Below, piece by piece: positions 1 through 62,471 of a stretch of 64,000 nt of DNA. The notes under the pieces are model-generated. The model saw nothing but the letters and a program-made list of their open reading frames with translations, had not been told where the DNA came from and did no database searches. Every line of letters starts with the position of its first letter. Position 1 is the stretch's first letter. This DNA comes from Pachypanchax playfairii (Eukaryota; Chordata; Actinopteri; Cyprinodontiformes; Aplocheilidae). A program made the position numbers and the translations under genes. The stretch is from positions 3,020,301 to 3,084,300 of the forward strand of contig SSNP01000035.1 of assembly GCA_006937955.1 (NCBI GenBank), written 5' to 3'.

Positions 1-1446
1 ACATCCACGTCTGATTTGTTTTAACAAACTACAAATAAATCCCTTATATAAATGAGAAAATAATACATTTCAACATTTAGGGATTTTTTAAATTATTCTA
101 AAGGAACTAAGTAATTAAACTGTTGAGGACAATGAATTATTCCTGACTTGTGAACATGATCCTGGTCCCGCAGGTTTTTAAGATAAATGAAGAATCCTCC
201 TCACAACTCATGTTTTAAGTATGTATAATGGGTGTTATAATACCAGCAATTACACACATACTTTTATGTATTTATTTATTTAGATATGTTTAATGATTTT
301 GTGCTCCGTGGCTACAGCGAGAGCACCTCCACGGCAACGTGCCGCTGCTGCCGCCCCGACGAGGCGCGGTCCATTTTTCAGCCTGTACATTTTGCTACAT
401 CAGCTCCCCTAATAGAAAATTTCACGTGGATGAACTATGACCTCGACTGCGAGACTGTCGCTGCAGTACAAATGTGCTTCCCCATTAAAAGCAGCTTACA
501 GAGACTTTTTTTTTCTTGCAATGTTCCGCAGCAAAGTTATTTAATCACAGGAGCAGTTTTTACGCCACATAAACTAGCAGTCATTTTTCATATTTAGGCC
601 CATGAGGGAAAACAGTCTGATAGTGTCATCCATCTGAGAGGGAAGTTAGGCCAGAGAGACGTCCACTCTGTCTTCACTGGCACAGGACAGAAATCTTTTT
701 AGCAACTCCTTCAAGTCCACGTCTGCTTTCTGAGTACAGATTTATCAATATATGACGTGGAGATGAAAATTAACTCGATAACGACAGTGATAGAGAAGAT
801 GGAATGAGTGGAATATATGCCACCTTCTCCTGTCAGTGACTTTGGACCGAAAACTTGGGTGAGAAGTCATTAAGGCAAAGTGTTAGCTTAATTAAAAATG
901 AATTAACGTAACCCTAAACAAATAACTTAACAGTACAGTAGAGAAAATGTTCAGATTTTCTCTAGAAAAGCACTAAGATAAAGATATTTCTCTCCAGATG
1001 AATCTCTCAACATCAAAACTGCTCAAAAAAGGTTACAGATAGGAAAAACTAGGGGGGGTCTGTTATGTCTGGTACTGGACTTTGTCTGGTGGGGTCTTTG
1101 AAAGTAGAGGTGGCCTTGGACAAATGGAATGAGATTTGAATCAGGTGAATTTGATAGTTGCATAAACATGTTGGGATCAGGAGAAACCAGCAGCTGATCG
1201 GTTTAGTTCTGTTGTTCAAACTGTTAGTTTTCTTCTATTAGCACAAATAGTTTAGAAAGATGTTTAAAGAGTAGATCAGATTTCAGAAAGCTGCAGACAT
1301 CAGACACAGGAACAAACACAGACTAGGTGAGTGGAGTCATGTGACGTACATGCGAGTAGTTACTTTCTAAACTTCAGCATGACGAAAAAAATCCCACATC
1401 AAATGAACCAAACCCCATTTTAACATGAACCAGAACATCATCTCAC
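1..1446. other. znf280d intron (left end of window), no exon seen
   Basis: AT-rich DNA without any zinc-finger coding on the minus strand. The one odd patch is a GC-rich, CpG-containing stretch at about 300-370 inside an otherwise AT-rich region. It is open on the plus strand for 103 codons (286-597), but the translation resembles nothing I know. Confidence 0.6.
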
Positions 1447-1634
1447 CTGATGTTGTTCTTGAGAACTTTCAAACAGCTTTGGCACTTGAACGTCGTGTTG
1501 GTCTTCTGTCCTTCTTTTTTGTGCACGTCTCCCTCGAAGCGGCCGTAGTAGAAATCTGCCACCAGCATGATGAGCTTATTTGGAGCTGTTTTCACGACTG
1601 ATGGAGTCTGACTTCCCACGTTACTATAGCAACG
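1447..1634 (-). CDS. znf280d: znf280d coding exon 7 (last in window)
   Basis: This 188-base exon follows a TATTTCAG acceptor and ends at GTGAGA. It encodes RCYSNVGSQTPSVVKTAPNK, LIMLVADFYYGRFEGDVHKK and TTFKCQSCLKVLKNNI. The C-x2-C pair near its end begins the next zinc finger, whose histidines lie in an exon beyond the left edge. I find no further znf280d exon between 1 and 1446. Confidence 0.85.
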
Positions 1635-3139
1635 CTGAAATAAGGAGAAGCTTTAGCTTCATAAATCAACTAATTAGAACCACATCTATATAAATAGAAA
1701 CAATACAAAATAATGTTACATGAGAAGTTTTAATCAGAAGCACTTATTATGGAGAGTTGAACTGATGAATAACAAGCAGACATGATTTTACAAAAATTTA
1801 CTGACTATGATGTGAAACTTCAGGGCGTCCTCGTTAGAAAATTCTCCATGACATTTGGGACAGTTTTTCTTTTTGATGCCATTTTCCACTCTCACTGTTA
1901 CTTTTGCCGATGCTACAAAAAAGACCAGATGTTAAAGGCAAAAAGACACCGAAAAACATCAGTGACTAAAATTATTTCTTCTTACAAGATGTAAATGAAA
2001 ACATTACTTTAGTGTCTCCTTTAACCGAAACTTACACAAATCAATTTTCCTTTTTTTGGCCAGATCCTCGACATCCTGTGACATCAATGCCCGTTTGACC
2101 GAGACGTTATCTAAACAAAATGAAACCAAAATTATTAATTGAATCATTTCCAGCTGATGGTAAATTGAGAATCTGTTGTTACGTAAGACCATCACCTTTG
2201 TTATTGCTGCTGTCCTTCGCAGGCTTCACAAAAACAGTCTGAAGAGACTGAGAGTTGGGCCGATTGGTTTGCTGCTGACCAGATTGTATTGAATACACAG
2301 CTGGACTCTGAACATTAGACAAAGTCACTACGTTGTTACTTATTTGCTGGACCTGAGGCCTGTGCACCCCACCTGGTGCTGCAGGTACCGCTGGAGTAAT
2401 TTGTTGAAAAACCTGCTGCCGAGGGGCTGAAAGAGAGAAAACACAAACATGCAATAAAAAGGCAAACACTTACATTTTTTAAGTGGATGCAAATAAATAA
2501 ATAAATAAAATAAAAAAGCCTCTGATTTACCTGGTAGAATTGTAAACGATGTCCCAGGTGGAAACTGACTCCCAAGAGTCGCAATAAGATCGTTGTCTGA
2601 TATTTGTGATGACGCAACAATCAAACCCTGTAAATGAATCAAGAAATCCAAATGAAATGAGTTTCTTTTTGGTTTTATTTCTGAAACTTATGTAGTATTT
2701 AACACACCTGGTTATTAACTATAACAGGTTGTGGTGTCACTGTTGTCAGCGTAGGCAGAGCAGCTGTTACTTTACTTACAGGTGCATTCAGTGGCAGCAC
2801 TGAGGGGCCAACAGTGGGCAGAGTTGGGGGGTATTTCATTACCTTCACTGTACCCAACTTCTTCATAGCTGCAGGATTAGGTTTACTGTCTTTCTGTTTA
2901 TTGGCTGTAAAAACAACAATAGAGTCACAATATGCATCTCATGTGTGAATACTTAATTCAGAAGTTTGTTCAGAAGCACAAATAACTTTGTGTTGTAATG
3001 CTTGATATAAGACAAACATACAGAGCACTCCAACAAAGATGGGCTCGTCATCATCATCCTCGATTTGGTGAACATGCGGAACTTGTTTCTGCCAGGGCTC
3101 CAAATCCTCTTCCACACACTCCATAAACAGTTCAGACAT
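1447..3139 (-). CDS. znf280d: znf280d, N-terminal part of the coding region (gene-level entry, 7 exons, continues off the left edge)
   Basis: This is a C2H2 zinc-finger protein of the ZNF280 (suppressor-of-Hairy-wing homolog) family, expected in the nucleus. Joining 3139-3022, 2904-2708, 2627-2531, 2426-2196, 2110-2036, 1912-1806 and 1634-1447 gives about 337 residues with every junction in phase. The start MSELFMECVEEDLEPWQKQ, followed by DDDDEPIFVG, matches the family's N-terminal block. Next comes a Pro/Thr/Val/Gln-rich low-complexity middle, then a basic stretch (LAKKRKIDL), then a C-x2-C-x12-H-x3-C knuckle (CPKC...H...C), then a segment ending in a CQSC pair. The main zinc-finger array is not in the window. 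Paralogue choice (D rather than C) rests mainly on the divergent neighbour tcf12, as in human. The molecular role in fish is not visible from sequence; the family is poorly characterised. Confidence 0.87.
1806..1912 (-). CDS. znf280d: znf280d coding exon 6, first zinc knuckle
   Basis: This 107-base exon encodes VRVENGIKKKNCPKCHGEF and NEDALKFHII. The next exon supplies RC, completing a C-x2-C-x12-H-x3-C zinc-binding unit. The donor used is GTCAGT (1805-1800). A nearby GTAAAT four bases downstream would shift the phase and hit a stop early in the next exon. Confidence 0.82.
2036..2110 (-). CDS. znf280d: znf280d coding exon 5
   Basis: This 75-base exon has a TTTAG acceptor and a strong GTAAGT donor. 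It encodes NVSVKRALMSQDVEDLAKKR followed by KIDL. The KKRK cluster is a plausible nuclear-localisation signal (inference). The phase (enters with 2 bases, leaves with 1) matches both neighbours. Confidence 0.8.
2196..2426 (-). CDS. znf280d: znf280d coding exon 4
   Basis: This 231-base exon follows a long pyrimidine tract ending TTTCAG. It encodes a Gln/Pro/Val-rich disordered region, including PRQQVFQQITPAVPAAPGG and QSLQTVFVKPAKDSSNNK. The donor is GTGATG, weaker than consensus. The exon leaves in phase 1. Confidence 0.85.
2531..2627 (-). CDS. znf280d: znf280d coding exon 3
   Basis: This 97-base exon lies between a TTTACAG acceptor and a GTAAAT donor. It encodes GLIVASSQISDNDLIATLG and then QFPPGTSFTILP, leaving in phase 1. 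It contains no zinc finger. Phase agreement with both neighbours supports the boundaries. Confidence 0.85.
2708..2904 (-). CDS. znf280d: znf280d coding exon 2
   Basis: The exon has a TACAG acceptor and a GTGTGT donor, is 197 bases long, and enters with 2 bases completing a Ser codon. It encodes a Lys-rich start (NKQKDSKPNPAAMKKLG) and then a Pro/Val/Thr-rich stretch ending TPQPVIVNNQ. No domain is recognisable. The composition is typical of the disordered middle of ZNF280 proteins. Confidence 0.85.
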
Positions 3140-3146
3140 TGTGCAC
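3022..3146 (-). CDS. znf280d: znf280d coding exon 1 (contains the start codon)
   Basis: The acceptor is a pyrimidine-rich tract ending in CAG (3149-3147), followed by 7 bases of 5' UTR and the ATG at 3139-3137. It encodes MSELFMECVEEDLEPWQK and the acidic DDDDEPIFVG block, and ends in phase 1 at a GTATGT donor. The start is chosen because the family begins with a near-identical (M)AELFMEC motif. An ATG further upstream in the same frame lies inside the intron. Confidence 0.9.
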
Positions 3147-4838
3147 CTGAAAGAAAACAAATAAAACATTTACATTACTTAATGAATAAGACATATTGAT
3201 TAACAAACACTTATTTCCAAGAATACATGCAGCAAATGATCCATTATAGGTGTGAATACCACACAAAATTAAGTAACTGATGATTCCAACATGTTGCCAC
3301 GTAGGACACTTTTTCTCATTCAGGGAAAATTTGGCTAAAATGCTTTTGTTTAAAGTAAATAATGATTCTGTTCTGGAACTGTATGCATTTTTATTGTATT
3401 TCTTGGAACAGTCACACTGTGCATGCAGGACTGGAGTTTCTAATCTGATGCATCAGTCCAAAAAAGCTCATTTACAGCTCACTCAGTGTTACACATCAGC
3501 ACTTTCATTAAAAATGGACCCATCCCTGCAAACTCGAAAATAAAATTAAATAATAAGCAGATCCTGTAAGGTCCTGTATCCTGCTATTTTACAGGTTTCA
3601 ACGTCTAGGATAGACACATATATGATAACATATTACCTTTGATGTTATTAAGTATTAATTAGCCCTGAAATATAACTTATATCCTGGAGTTATTCTTCAA
3701 CCAGGAAGTAAAACGCTTTTACCTAAAAACCAGTCTCTCCCCCAGCCCCCTCGAGAGTGCTGACCCTCGAGCTGCCTGAATAAAATGGTGAATAAATTCC
3801 TGTAATTCTTGCAGTCAAACGCACATTTTCGCTAAGATATTTTTAGAAAGTAAAATATTACAAAACAGTAGTGCTTAGTGTCTTGCTTTAGACTCTCGCA
3901 GCTTAGGGTGTGTGTGTTTAATCTGCAGGGGCAATGCAGACACGCCGGGCACTTGCTGAATTATCATTGTTACGTCACTATGTTACAGTCAGTAACCACA
4001 ACATGGTTAGCTCCAAAAAGTTGATTTTGCATGATATAGGACCTTTAAAGCTTTAAAAACAAGCATGAGTTTAAATTGAGCAATAACACAGTCACTGGGT
4101 TAATAAGTGATTAACGTTTGGTTTGGAGTCTGTCCATCTTATTTATGGAGTGGAAATTGTCTCAGAAACAGTAAAATTTGGATGAAGTAGATCAAATCTT
4201 TGTAACTTGATTAGGAACAAATCCTGCACAGCTACCATCCAAGATGGCGACAGCATTGATTACTGATCAGGCAGGATGCCATTTTTCAGCATTTCAGATA
4301 AAATACATTTTGTAGCAATTCAATTCTTCATAAAAAAAAACAAAATGCAGTAGTATAAAGTTTCATTAACTGACAATTCTAGGCCTGTAGGACTGTAAAC
4401 AAATAGTCTTTAAATGACTAAGAAAGCAGTAGCGCTAGCTAAACGACGCCTTAACAGTCCTAAATTCACCATTTGCACAAAAACAAACAAAAAATACATA
4501 AGAAATACAAACATTGCTGGCCACAACCACACCATCAACAGTATGACCGGCCAACTACCACAAGTTAATCATGCTAAATTAACCTAAAAACGAATCGAGC
4601 TGCTTTCATCTTTCCTGCTTTTTCACGGAAGCTAATGCTAATGCTAATGATCCCCCAAAGCTTTCGCTCTTTAAACTACTCCTCCGTTAAAACTGGGATC
4701 GGATTTCAAATCTTGATCAATACAATTTAATCTCCAAACCAGTGTCATAACGTCACAAGAAACATTGATCCGTTTTATAACATTAGCATAGCATCCTTTC
4801 ATAGAGGGATGTGATGAAAAAACAAGGCGTTAACTTAC
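3147..4838 (-). other. znf280d: znf280d first intron
   Basis: This intron separates the 5' UTR exon (donor at 4838) from the start-codon exon (acceptor at 3147). It contains a MITE-like element at 3566-4047. The rest is AT-rich and shows nothing further that I can identify. Confidence 0.75.
3566..4047. mobile_element. MITE-like non-autonomous DNA transposon
   Basis: The left end (TAAGGTCCTGTATCCTGC) and the reverse complement of the right end (TTAAAGGTCCTATATCATGC) form an imperfect terminal inverted repeat of about 19 bases. The right end is bounded by TTAA. No transposase is encoded. From memory, the right-end sequence ending in ATATAGGACCTTTAA is a common teleost repeat end. The exact superfamily is not settled; TTAA ends suggest a piggyBac- or Kolobok-type source. 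Confidence 0.6.
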
Positions 4839-5000
4839 CTTTTCACTCTCAGTCTCTGGGTTCATGAACAAAACCACAGATACTGGTTTTAATCAAATTA
4901 TTAGTCTGAGTGCGCTGGTATTAAATTCCAGGTCCTGTACATCACACACAGCACAGAGCAGCTGGGAAGAGTGGCTGTTGGACCGTCGGCTGTTCCGAGG
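4839..5000 (-). other. znf280d: Probable znf280d 5' UTR exon 1
   Basis: On the minus strand, AAAG|GTAAGTTA is a consensus donor with the exon ending at 4839. It is the nearest strong donor upstream of the start-codon exon and lies just inside a GC-rich patch. The outer boundary (start site) is only approximate. No coding is expected here. Confidence 0.55.
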
Positions 5001-5070
5001 CAGCGGAAGCATTCGGGATGTTTGGACCAATCAGATGTTCAGGATCCGACTGTTTCCCAGTCTGTCTGGC
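4960..5070 (-). promoter_or_regulatory. Candidate znf280d promoter
   Basis: A local CpG-containing patch in AT-rich surroundings holds GCGGAAGC, an ETS/GABP-type motif, at about 5003-5010. It lies just outside the probable 5' UTR exon, with no TATA box evident. ETS sites near the start site are usual for CpG-type housekeeping promoters. The call rests on motif and position only. Confidence 0.4.
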
Positions 5071-8000
5071 GGGATCAGCTTTGTGTTGCTCCAAAATTCT
5101 TCACCCTTTGCGTTATTTTCTTATGGATAACAGAAAACATAAACCTGTGTTTTTTTCACGAGTGGAACGTCTCATGTTGTTTGTTTTGGAAAACAATAAC
5201 CAAAGTTTTTTTTTGTTTGTTTTAAATCACATGCACGAACACACACACAGTAGGCTTAATGTACAAACATTGTAAGCAGGTATGACAAAATGTTGCATAA
5301 TAAGATGATTTCACAATTATAAATTGGAATTGTTTATTTTTATCTGTTTGAAAAATGTGAATCACATATGTGCTGTGAACATCAGTTTCCTTCGGAACAG
5401 TGTAGGTTTGCATAAACACAAACATGACACAAACATGTAAATATTCCTGATACTCTCAGTTGCAGATGCAATATTGTGCATCAACACACTCAATAACAAA
5501 CAGAGATGGAAGTTCAACTGCAGCCTTTCACTCAGTTCCTGTTTTTCTGGAAGTGGTACCTGCTGAGAGTTGATGATGTGTCTGCAGCATTCTCAGGCCA
5601 GGTGAGGTCAGCAGAGATGCTTTTGAGAAATCTGCACATGTGATGACTGAGTTGTTTGGTTCTTTCCTCTCTGTGGTGTTTAGGATGAGATTGTTCACTC
5701 TGCATCATGCTGTCAGTTTTAGGACCTCGTCACTGTGCGCAGATTCATCTCCTCTTGGTATGAGTCCAACCACTATATGCAAATTTGATGATGATGTTGC
5801 TGGATTGCAGCAGAGGGTGCAGAGTGAGAACAGCAGGGGGCTCAGCTCAGGTTGAGGAGAAGGAGAGACCAAGTCTCACAGTCGGTGGGTGGTTTATGCA
5901 CGTGTGTGTCTTTTTTCCATGTGATCCGAGATTAAGATCCAACAACATTCATTTATGTTTTCAGAATCCCTGCATTTACAATTTAATCAATATTTTGAGA
6001 ATGTTTATAGTTACCCAGCAAAACATTCAACATACAGCTCTACAAGCTCAGGATAATCACAGATGGGTTTAGTTTTGAGTTTTTCTTCATTATTTCAGAG
6101 TTTTACCTATTAAAACAAAAGCTGCATCACTCAAGAACATCATTCAAAACAACTGAGAAGAACGAGGCTCTTAATTTGGCATAATGACCCGCAACACAAG
6201 ACAAATGAGAAAAGAGAAAACGGCACATGGGGGGAAATGAGTGATAAAAGGCAGGTGTTGTGTTGTGGCTGCTGTGTGTGTGTGCAGGTGTGAAGTTTAC
6301 ACAAACACTCTTGATGAAGATGTTGTGATCATCTTGTTCACTGGAGACAAAAAACCAGCAGAGATGATAAATTTATTGCTGCATTTTTTTGGGTGAGTCT
6401 TCCACTGAAATATGAAAACAAGATGTGAACCAGAGTCTACAAACAAAAGTCATGATTTAAACATTCTTTTTTACACTAGTGCACATTTTAGTTTCACCCT
6501 GAAATGTTTAACGTGAAAAAAAAAAAAAATCTGTTTTGGTGAGATAATCCCAACACACTGTGCCAGAAAAGAAATTAGCTCAATTTCATTTTCCAACGAT
6601 GAGCTGTTTCTGCTGTGTGTAAGATGAACGTCTTGCTGTGTAACTTTGCTAATAAGAAAAAATAAATTGTGGCATCAGGATTTCCAGGTGAATTTAATCA
6701 AATATCAGCCCAAACAGAATTTAAAAATTGTTAGTGGATTGTGTGAGCGTCTGATGAAAAGTAGAATCTGAGTTTGTCCAACAGGTGGCAGTCTGGAATA
6801 ATGAATGTGCAGCAGATGGATTATTTCCTCAAGCAGAATACATGAGGTTAACTTTCCCATCTTAACATTCTGATTTTTGTTCAATAAATATAATTTTTTG
6901 TCTAACTGTGTTGAATCAGTTTCTATCTTTTTAGACTTGTCTTTTATTCTCTGTGAGATTAATTTAATTTCTCTATCTTCATGTTTTTTTCTGCACGTAA
7001 AATTTCAACAGCAGCAAAATACACAATAAGACGACTGATTTTCTTAAAGTCTCTCAAATAAATGAATGAATCATCAACTGACTGGTCATTTTAGTTTTAC
7101 TACTGATGTACAACCATTTTTACAGGAGCTGTTTACTTCTATTTAGCCAAGAAAAATCTTAATTTCTGTAAAATATAAAGTGTCAGACCTTAAACACAAA
7201 CAAACTTATTTCTAATTTCTCACTTTGTAGTTGAAAAATAAAGAGAATATTCTGCAGGTTATATGCAAAAAAATATCTCCATCATCATTCCTGTGAATGT
7301 CCACTGCTGTTTAGTCAAAGCAGCCATTATTTGACCTTATTATTGAGTTCATTCTTGTCTAAAATGGTCTTTTTACTCCCACGTCTCTTGTCACATTAGT
7401 TGTTTTTCATATGAATGAATGGGGATAACGCCAAATGTGTTGGTGGTTCTGGGATTAAGTTAAAGCTGCAGGTGGAATTAGCCTCATTCAATAAAACAAT
7501 GTGGATTTTATGGGAGAGGCAACCTCTAGTGATGCACCAACACCCTGGTGGTGTCCCACGTTCACACATGGATTTCATCTGCTTTTACACATTTATTTCT
7601 TTATCTTTACTAAATGTGCACGAAGATGCGAAGAAGAGGAATTTAGTGAATTTGTCTGACAATTAAAACCTCTCCAGCAGAAAATAGTTTGCACATACAA
7701 AGAAAAATCATCTTTCGGTTAGATTCTGGATAAAAATGACTGAAAATGATCAATCTAGGGGTCAAACATACATGAGTGGAGTCTCAGCGATGAGTGTGTA
7801 AGGTAACCCACCACCCACACCTCCTTCACACCCTAATGCTCAGCTCAGTTTCAAACATGCTGTTCTTTCAGTCACAGTTTCAGTCTTCATTCTAACTTCA
7901 TGTAGCTAAACTCCCACACGCAACTGTCTTCTCATGAAACTCAATCTGTCAAACAGAGACAGCGTCACCAGCACTGGGGTTTCAGAAAAATTATGAAACA

Positions 8001-10600
8001 AAGTTAAAAGTGGCTGAAAACAGAATCACACATGGGAGGAAGTTAGACGCTGTTGTGCGTTTCTGAATTACATATTTTCTTACCGAGTTCTGCAATCAGC
8101 TCTTTCATGTTTTGTTTTCCCTCTTATAAAAACCTGAAACAATAATCACAGTATTACATGCTGATTAATAGAAAAGCAACACAGAAGAAGTTTTTTCTTC
8201 ATGCAGCTTCAATTTTTTGGGAAGTAAGCTGTTTTTAACGTACTGAGGAACTTTAACAGACCAAAACAAACTCAATATATTCTGACAGTAAAGCACAAAG
8301 TGCCTGTTTCAGTCTAAAAATCACTTGATCACTTGTCTCGTCTAAATGAAATGTGGGGTTATGTAAGAGTTTTTCCAGTGAAAGAGGAAACAGTGACCAC
8401 GATCCATTGGAATGGTCCTTTGGCGGGTTTACAAATCATTCAACACCAAAATCACAAACACAATCTTTATGCGTTTAATCATCTCTTATAATAACAGAAT
8501 TTATACACAATCACATCAATCATCCTAATTTTTACTGTCATTTCAAAGAATCTCTTTAGTTAAAACTAGATTTAATAATGAGTTTATGTTGAAGTTGTGT
8601 AAACAATCCAAATGTATTTATAGTTTATGAATACAACTGTTTTACATGTAGTTTTAACTGCTTCCCACTCTGTGAAATGAGCTTTTCATGTTGTACTCGA
8701 GCTGTACTCAAGTTACCTTTTTAAAAAATCTGTGTTACTTTCTAAGTTTTGTTCTGAATCTCCGTGTTAATATTCTGAGTCTTTGAGCCAAACACATAGA
8801 AAACATTTGCAGCTCAGTGTCTTGATCCCCGTGCAGATGATTTCATAAATAACAGGAAGACATATCTGGCTCTTGAACCATTTCACTGGAGTTTATGGGC
8901 AAGAATTATGACACATTTCCTCCATGAGTTCAGTAAACACTGAAGCAACGTGTGTCTTCATTCAGGATCGCTCAGTTTGTTGATTTGTGGCATAAACATG
9001 AGATTTCTGTAGAAGATGCACTAATTGAGGACAGATCTGTCACCATGAATAGGGGGAGGTTGAGGGGTGAGGAGGTGGGGTGTGGGTGGGTGGGGGGGTT
9101 GTCCTACTGATGTAAGTAAATCTTTCTAAAAGAAAGAATTAAAGTTGACAGAAGCTCTGATGTGAGTAACAGCTTTCTACAACAAGTAGGTGTTCTTATA
9201 TCTGATTATTGGCCAAAAACTAAGACAATAGTTTTCTCTTTTATCTATAAATCTGTCTCTACAGTCTTATTAACACCATATGGGACATTCCAGTCTATTT
9301 ATAGATGTTGTTCTTCAAAGCTGGTCTGCTGTTTGGAAACTGCTGTTGAGCCTCACCTTCTCTATTTATGAATCAGAGGAGACATTAAAAGACATCTTCA
9401 GATTTTTTTTCTGCTTTTTAAAAAAAACTAAAATCTCAGATATTCCCGTTTACATGGTGGGAAATGAAGAGCGTCACCAGTGTTAACCTTATAAAAACAC
9501 AAGAAAAAGCTTTGCAGCATGATTTGAAACAAATCCTGACCAATGAGCCCTCGTGGTGACGCAGTGATTCACACTGTTTCCAGATCTGAGGGCTTCAAAA
9601 CACAAATTTACCGCCATACTAAAACAAACTCTTAAAATGTATGCTTTTGTGACATTTATGATATGCAAAAGAAGTTAAGCTAAATTTTTTGTAAATACAA
9701 TTGCTATTTGATTTAATTGATAGAAATAGTAAAGAGAAGCTGTTTTTTTATTATTAAAGTGTAAAGAAACAAAACACCTTGTTATAACTTTTAATACACA
9801 TTTTAAACAAGATGTGTTTGTTTAATCCAGCATAAGATTTTTCTTTGTTTCTATGAAAGACACTCATATCTAGCAAAAGTTTGGTCTAACTTGACATTTC
9901 ACTTTTACCTCCTAAAAATAACAGTTTCATTTTCATTCACTTGAATAACGCTTGAAGGTTAATCTTGAATCCCTCCTCTATAGGTGAACAGTTTTGACAT
10001 GAATTTATACCAACATTTTTATAACTTAAACTTTGAAAAATGTATCAAAAGAAACATTTTAGGGATTTAATTCCAAAAAGGTTTGAACATGTTTCCAGTT
10101 GGTTGAAAATAAGTTGTTTTATTGCATATTAAGCTGCATTAGGTTACATTTTTTAGTAATTAAAAGAAAAAATCTGAAAGTTGTTAAAACAAGAATTGTT
10201 TGTTTGTGTGGTTCTTACAAATAATTATTACAGATGCCAGATGGAAGAAGAAAATGGAAACAACAGAATAAACAGAAGATTAAACATATTTATGAGCCAT
10301 TACCTAGTTATTTTATTATATTTTTCCTTTTTCACAGTATATTTTTGTCTTGGGTACATTTTGTGATAAATTGGAGGTCCTAACTCCTAACTCTTTCTAC
10401 ATTAAAAGGTTGTATAAGGTTGACATTCTGATTTTAGAATCTGACGATGCTATTCTGTAAATTTGGGAGCAGTGTGAAGGGAAATTAAAATCAACTTTAT
10501 TTCCAAATTCCTTCCAAGTTCGCGCTACACGACGGTTCTAATGCATTTCTATGGGACGATGGTAGCTGAATTTCATTACTATATGTTATTGAAACTATAT
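5071..10600. other. Intergenic region between znf280d and tcf12
   Basis: About 5.5 kb of AT-rich DNA between two divergent promoters. I see no exon, RNA gene or intact mobile element. There is a G-rich run at 9049-9103. Open frames here are under 100 codons, low in complexity and lack splice support. Confidence 0.6.
9049..9103 (+). repeat. G-rich tract with quadruplex potential
   Basis: At least six runs of three or more G within 55 bases, in an AT-rich intergenic region. Confidence 0.7.
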
Positions 10601-10639
10601 GTCGCGTGTGATTGTTTTTCTGGTGTTTTGAAAGATTTT

Positions 10640-10970
10640 GTGTAACGATGCAGCATGTTTAGTCCCTCAGCTGTGCGCTCAGTGGTAATAAAGCAGAGAT
10701 AGAGCTGTCGTGCATCAGAGCGACTCCCGCAGCATCTCCCGCTGTGTGGCGGAGGGATACAATAACCACTGTCATCGTCGTGCTCAGGCTTTAGCAAAGC
10801 AAAAAATGTCTGCCTAAGGGAAACTCGTTACTGATATATATATATATTTATATTGAGGATAGTTTCACGCGTATTGTCGGTTAGACCCAGCATTTCGCTT
10901 TTTGGGGGCGTTTTGACAGAAAGCGACTCTTCACCAGATCACCCTAGTCGGGATTTGAATCGGAAAACAG
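10640..10970 (+). promoter_or_regulatory. tcf12: Candidate tcf12 promoter and 5' UTR exon
   Basis: CpG frequency rises from about 10.5 to 11.3 kb. The segment ends at GGAAAACAG|GTAAAA, a good donor at 10970/10971, consistent with a non-coding first exon. An (AT)n tract with a TATTTATA-like sequence sits at about 10834-10855. The human long TCF12 transcript also has non-coding sequence before the exon carrying MNPQQ. The exact start site cannot be read from sequence. Confidence 0.5.
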
Positions 10971-11699
10971 GTAAAATTTGAGGGGGAGTTTGCCAGAAGC
11001 TTTCGGACCCGTGAAAGAAGTTGGGAGTAGAGAGAGAGACCATCATTGCGTTTTGTTTTCTGGAGCTGGAGACTGAGATTGTCACTTGCTGTGTCTGTTT
11101 GTCTGTGTTGCCTGTCTTTAGTCGGTTTGTAATTTATAAGTGTTTGAAGCGACGCGGTCTCTCTGCTGTCTACAGAGACAGTAAAAAGCTGGAGCTATTT
11201 TTTACCCATATGAACTGCAGCTAGCGTTAGCCAGCTAACGCTGCAGCGTTAAGTACCTCAGCTAACGGTAAACCATCGTCATGCTTGGAAAATGTCTTTT
11301 TTAAATGACTGACATGAGCACGGCTGATGACAGCCTGGTCAGTGACCTGTGTAAATGTGGGACTAGCAGCATGTGAGAGTGATATTGTTCCTGCACTGAC
11401 GCGATGCTGCAGGTTCTGGCTTTAACAAGCTGAGACGTTCATTCACAGCGCTCCTACCAACGATTGAATTTCTGCCAGCAAAGTAAAAAAACAACACAAA
11501 AGGTGTGCAAACTAAATGTCTTCCTCATTTGATCAGTTATAATATGTGTGAACTGTCAGTGGGATGCGATGCCCGGAGTCAACTTAACTTCACGGGGATG
11601 GTCTTTATTCCGCATCCATAACAGTCATTTCTTCTGGAACTAGTTCCCGCTGTGAGATCAAGCAGCGAAGATGTGAACTGATGGACTGTGTTTTTTCAG
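10971..11699 (+). other. tcf12: tcf12 intron 1
   Basis: Lies between the probable 5' UTR donor and the TTTTTTCAG acceptor at 11699. The first part stays CpG-rich and may be promoter-proximal regulatory DNA. An interrupted inverted repeat built on GCTAACG/CGTTAGC occurs at about 11218-11243. Confidence 0.45.
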
Positions 11700-11716
11700 G
11701 TTTCTAGATCGTCAGG

Positions 11717-62471
<50,755 letters not shown>

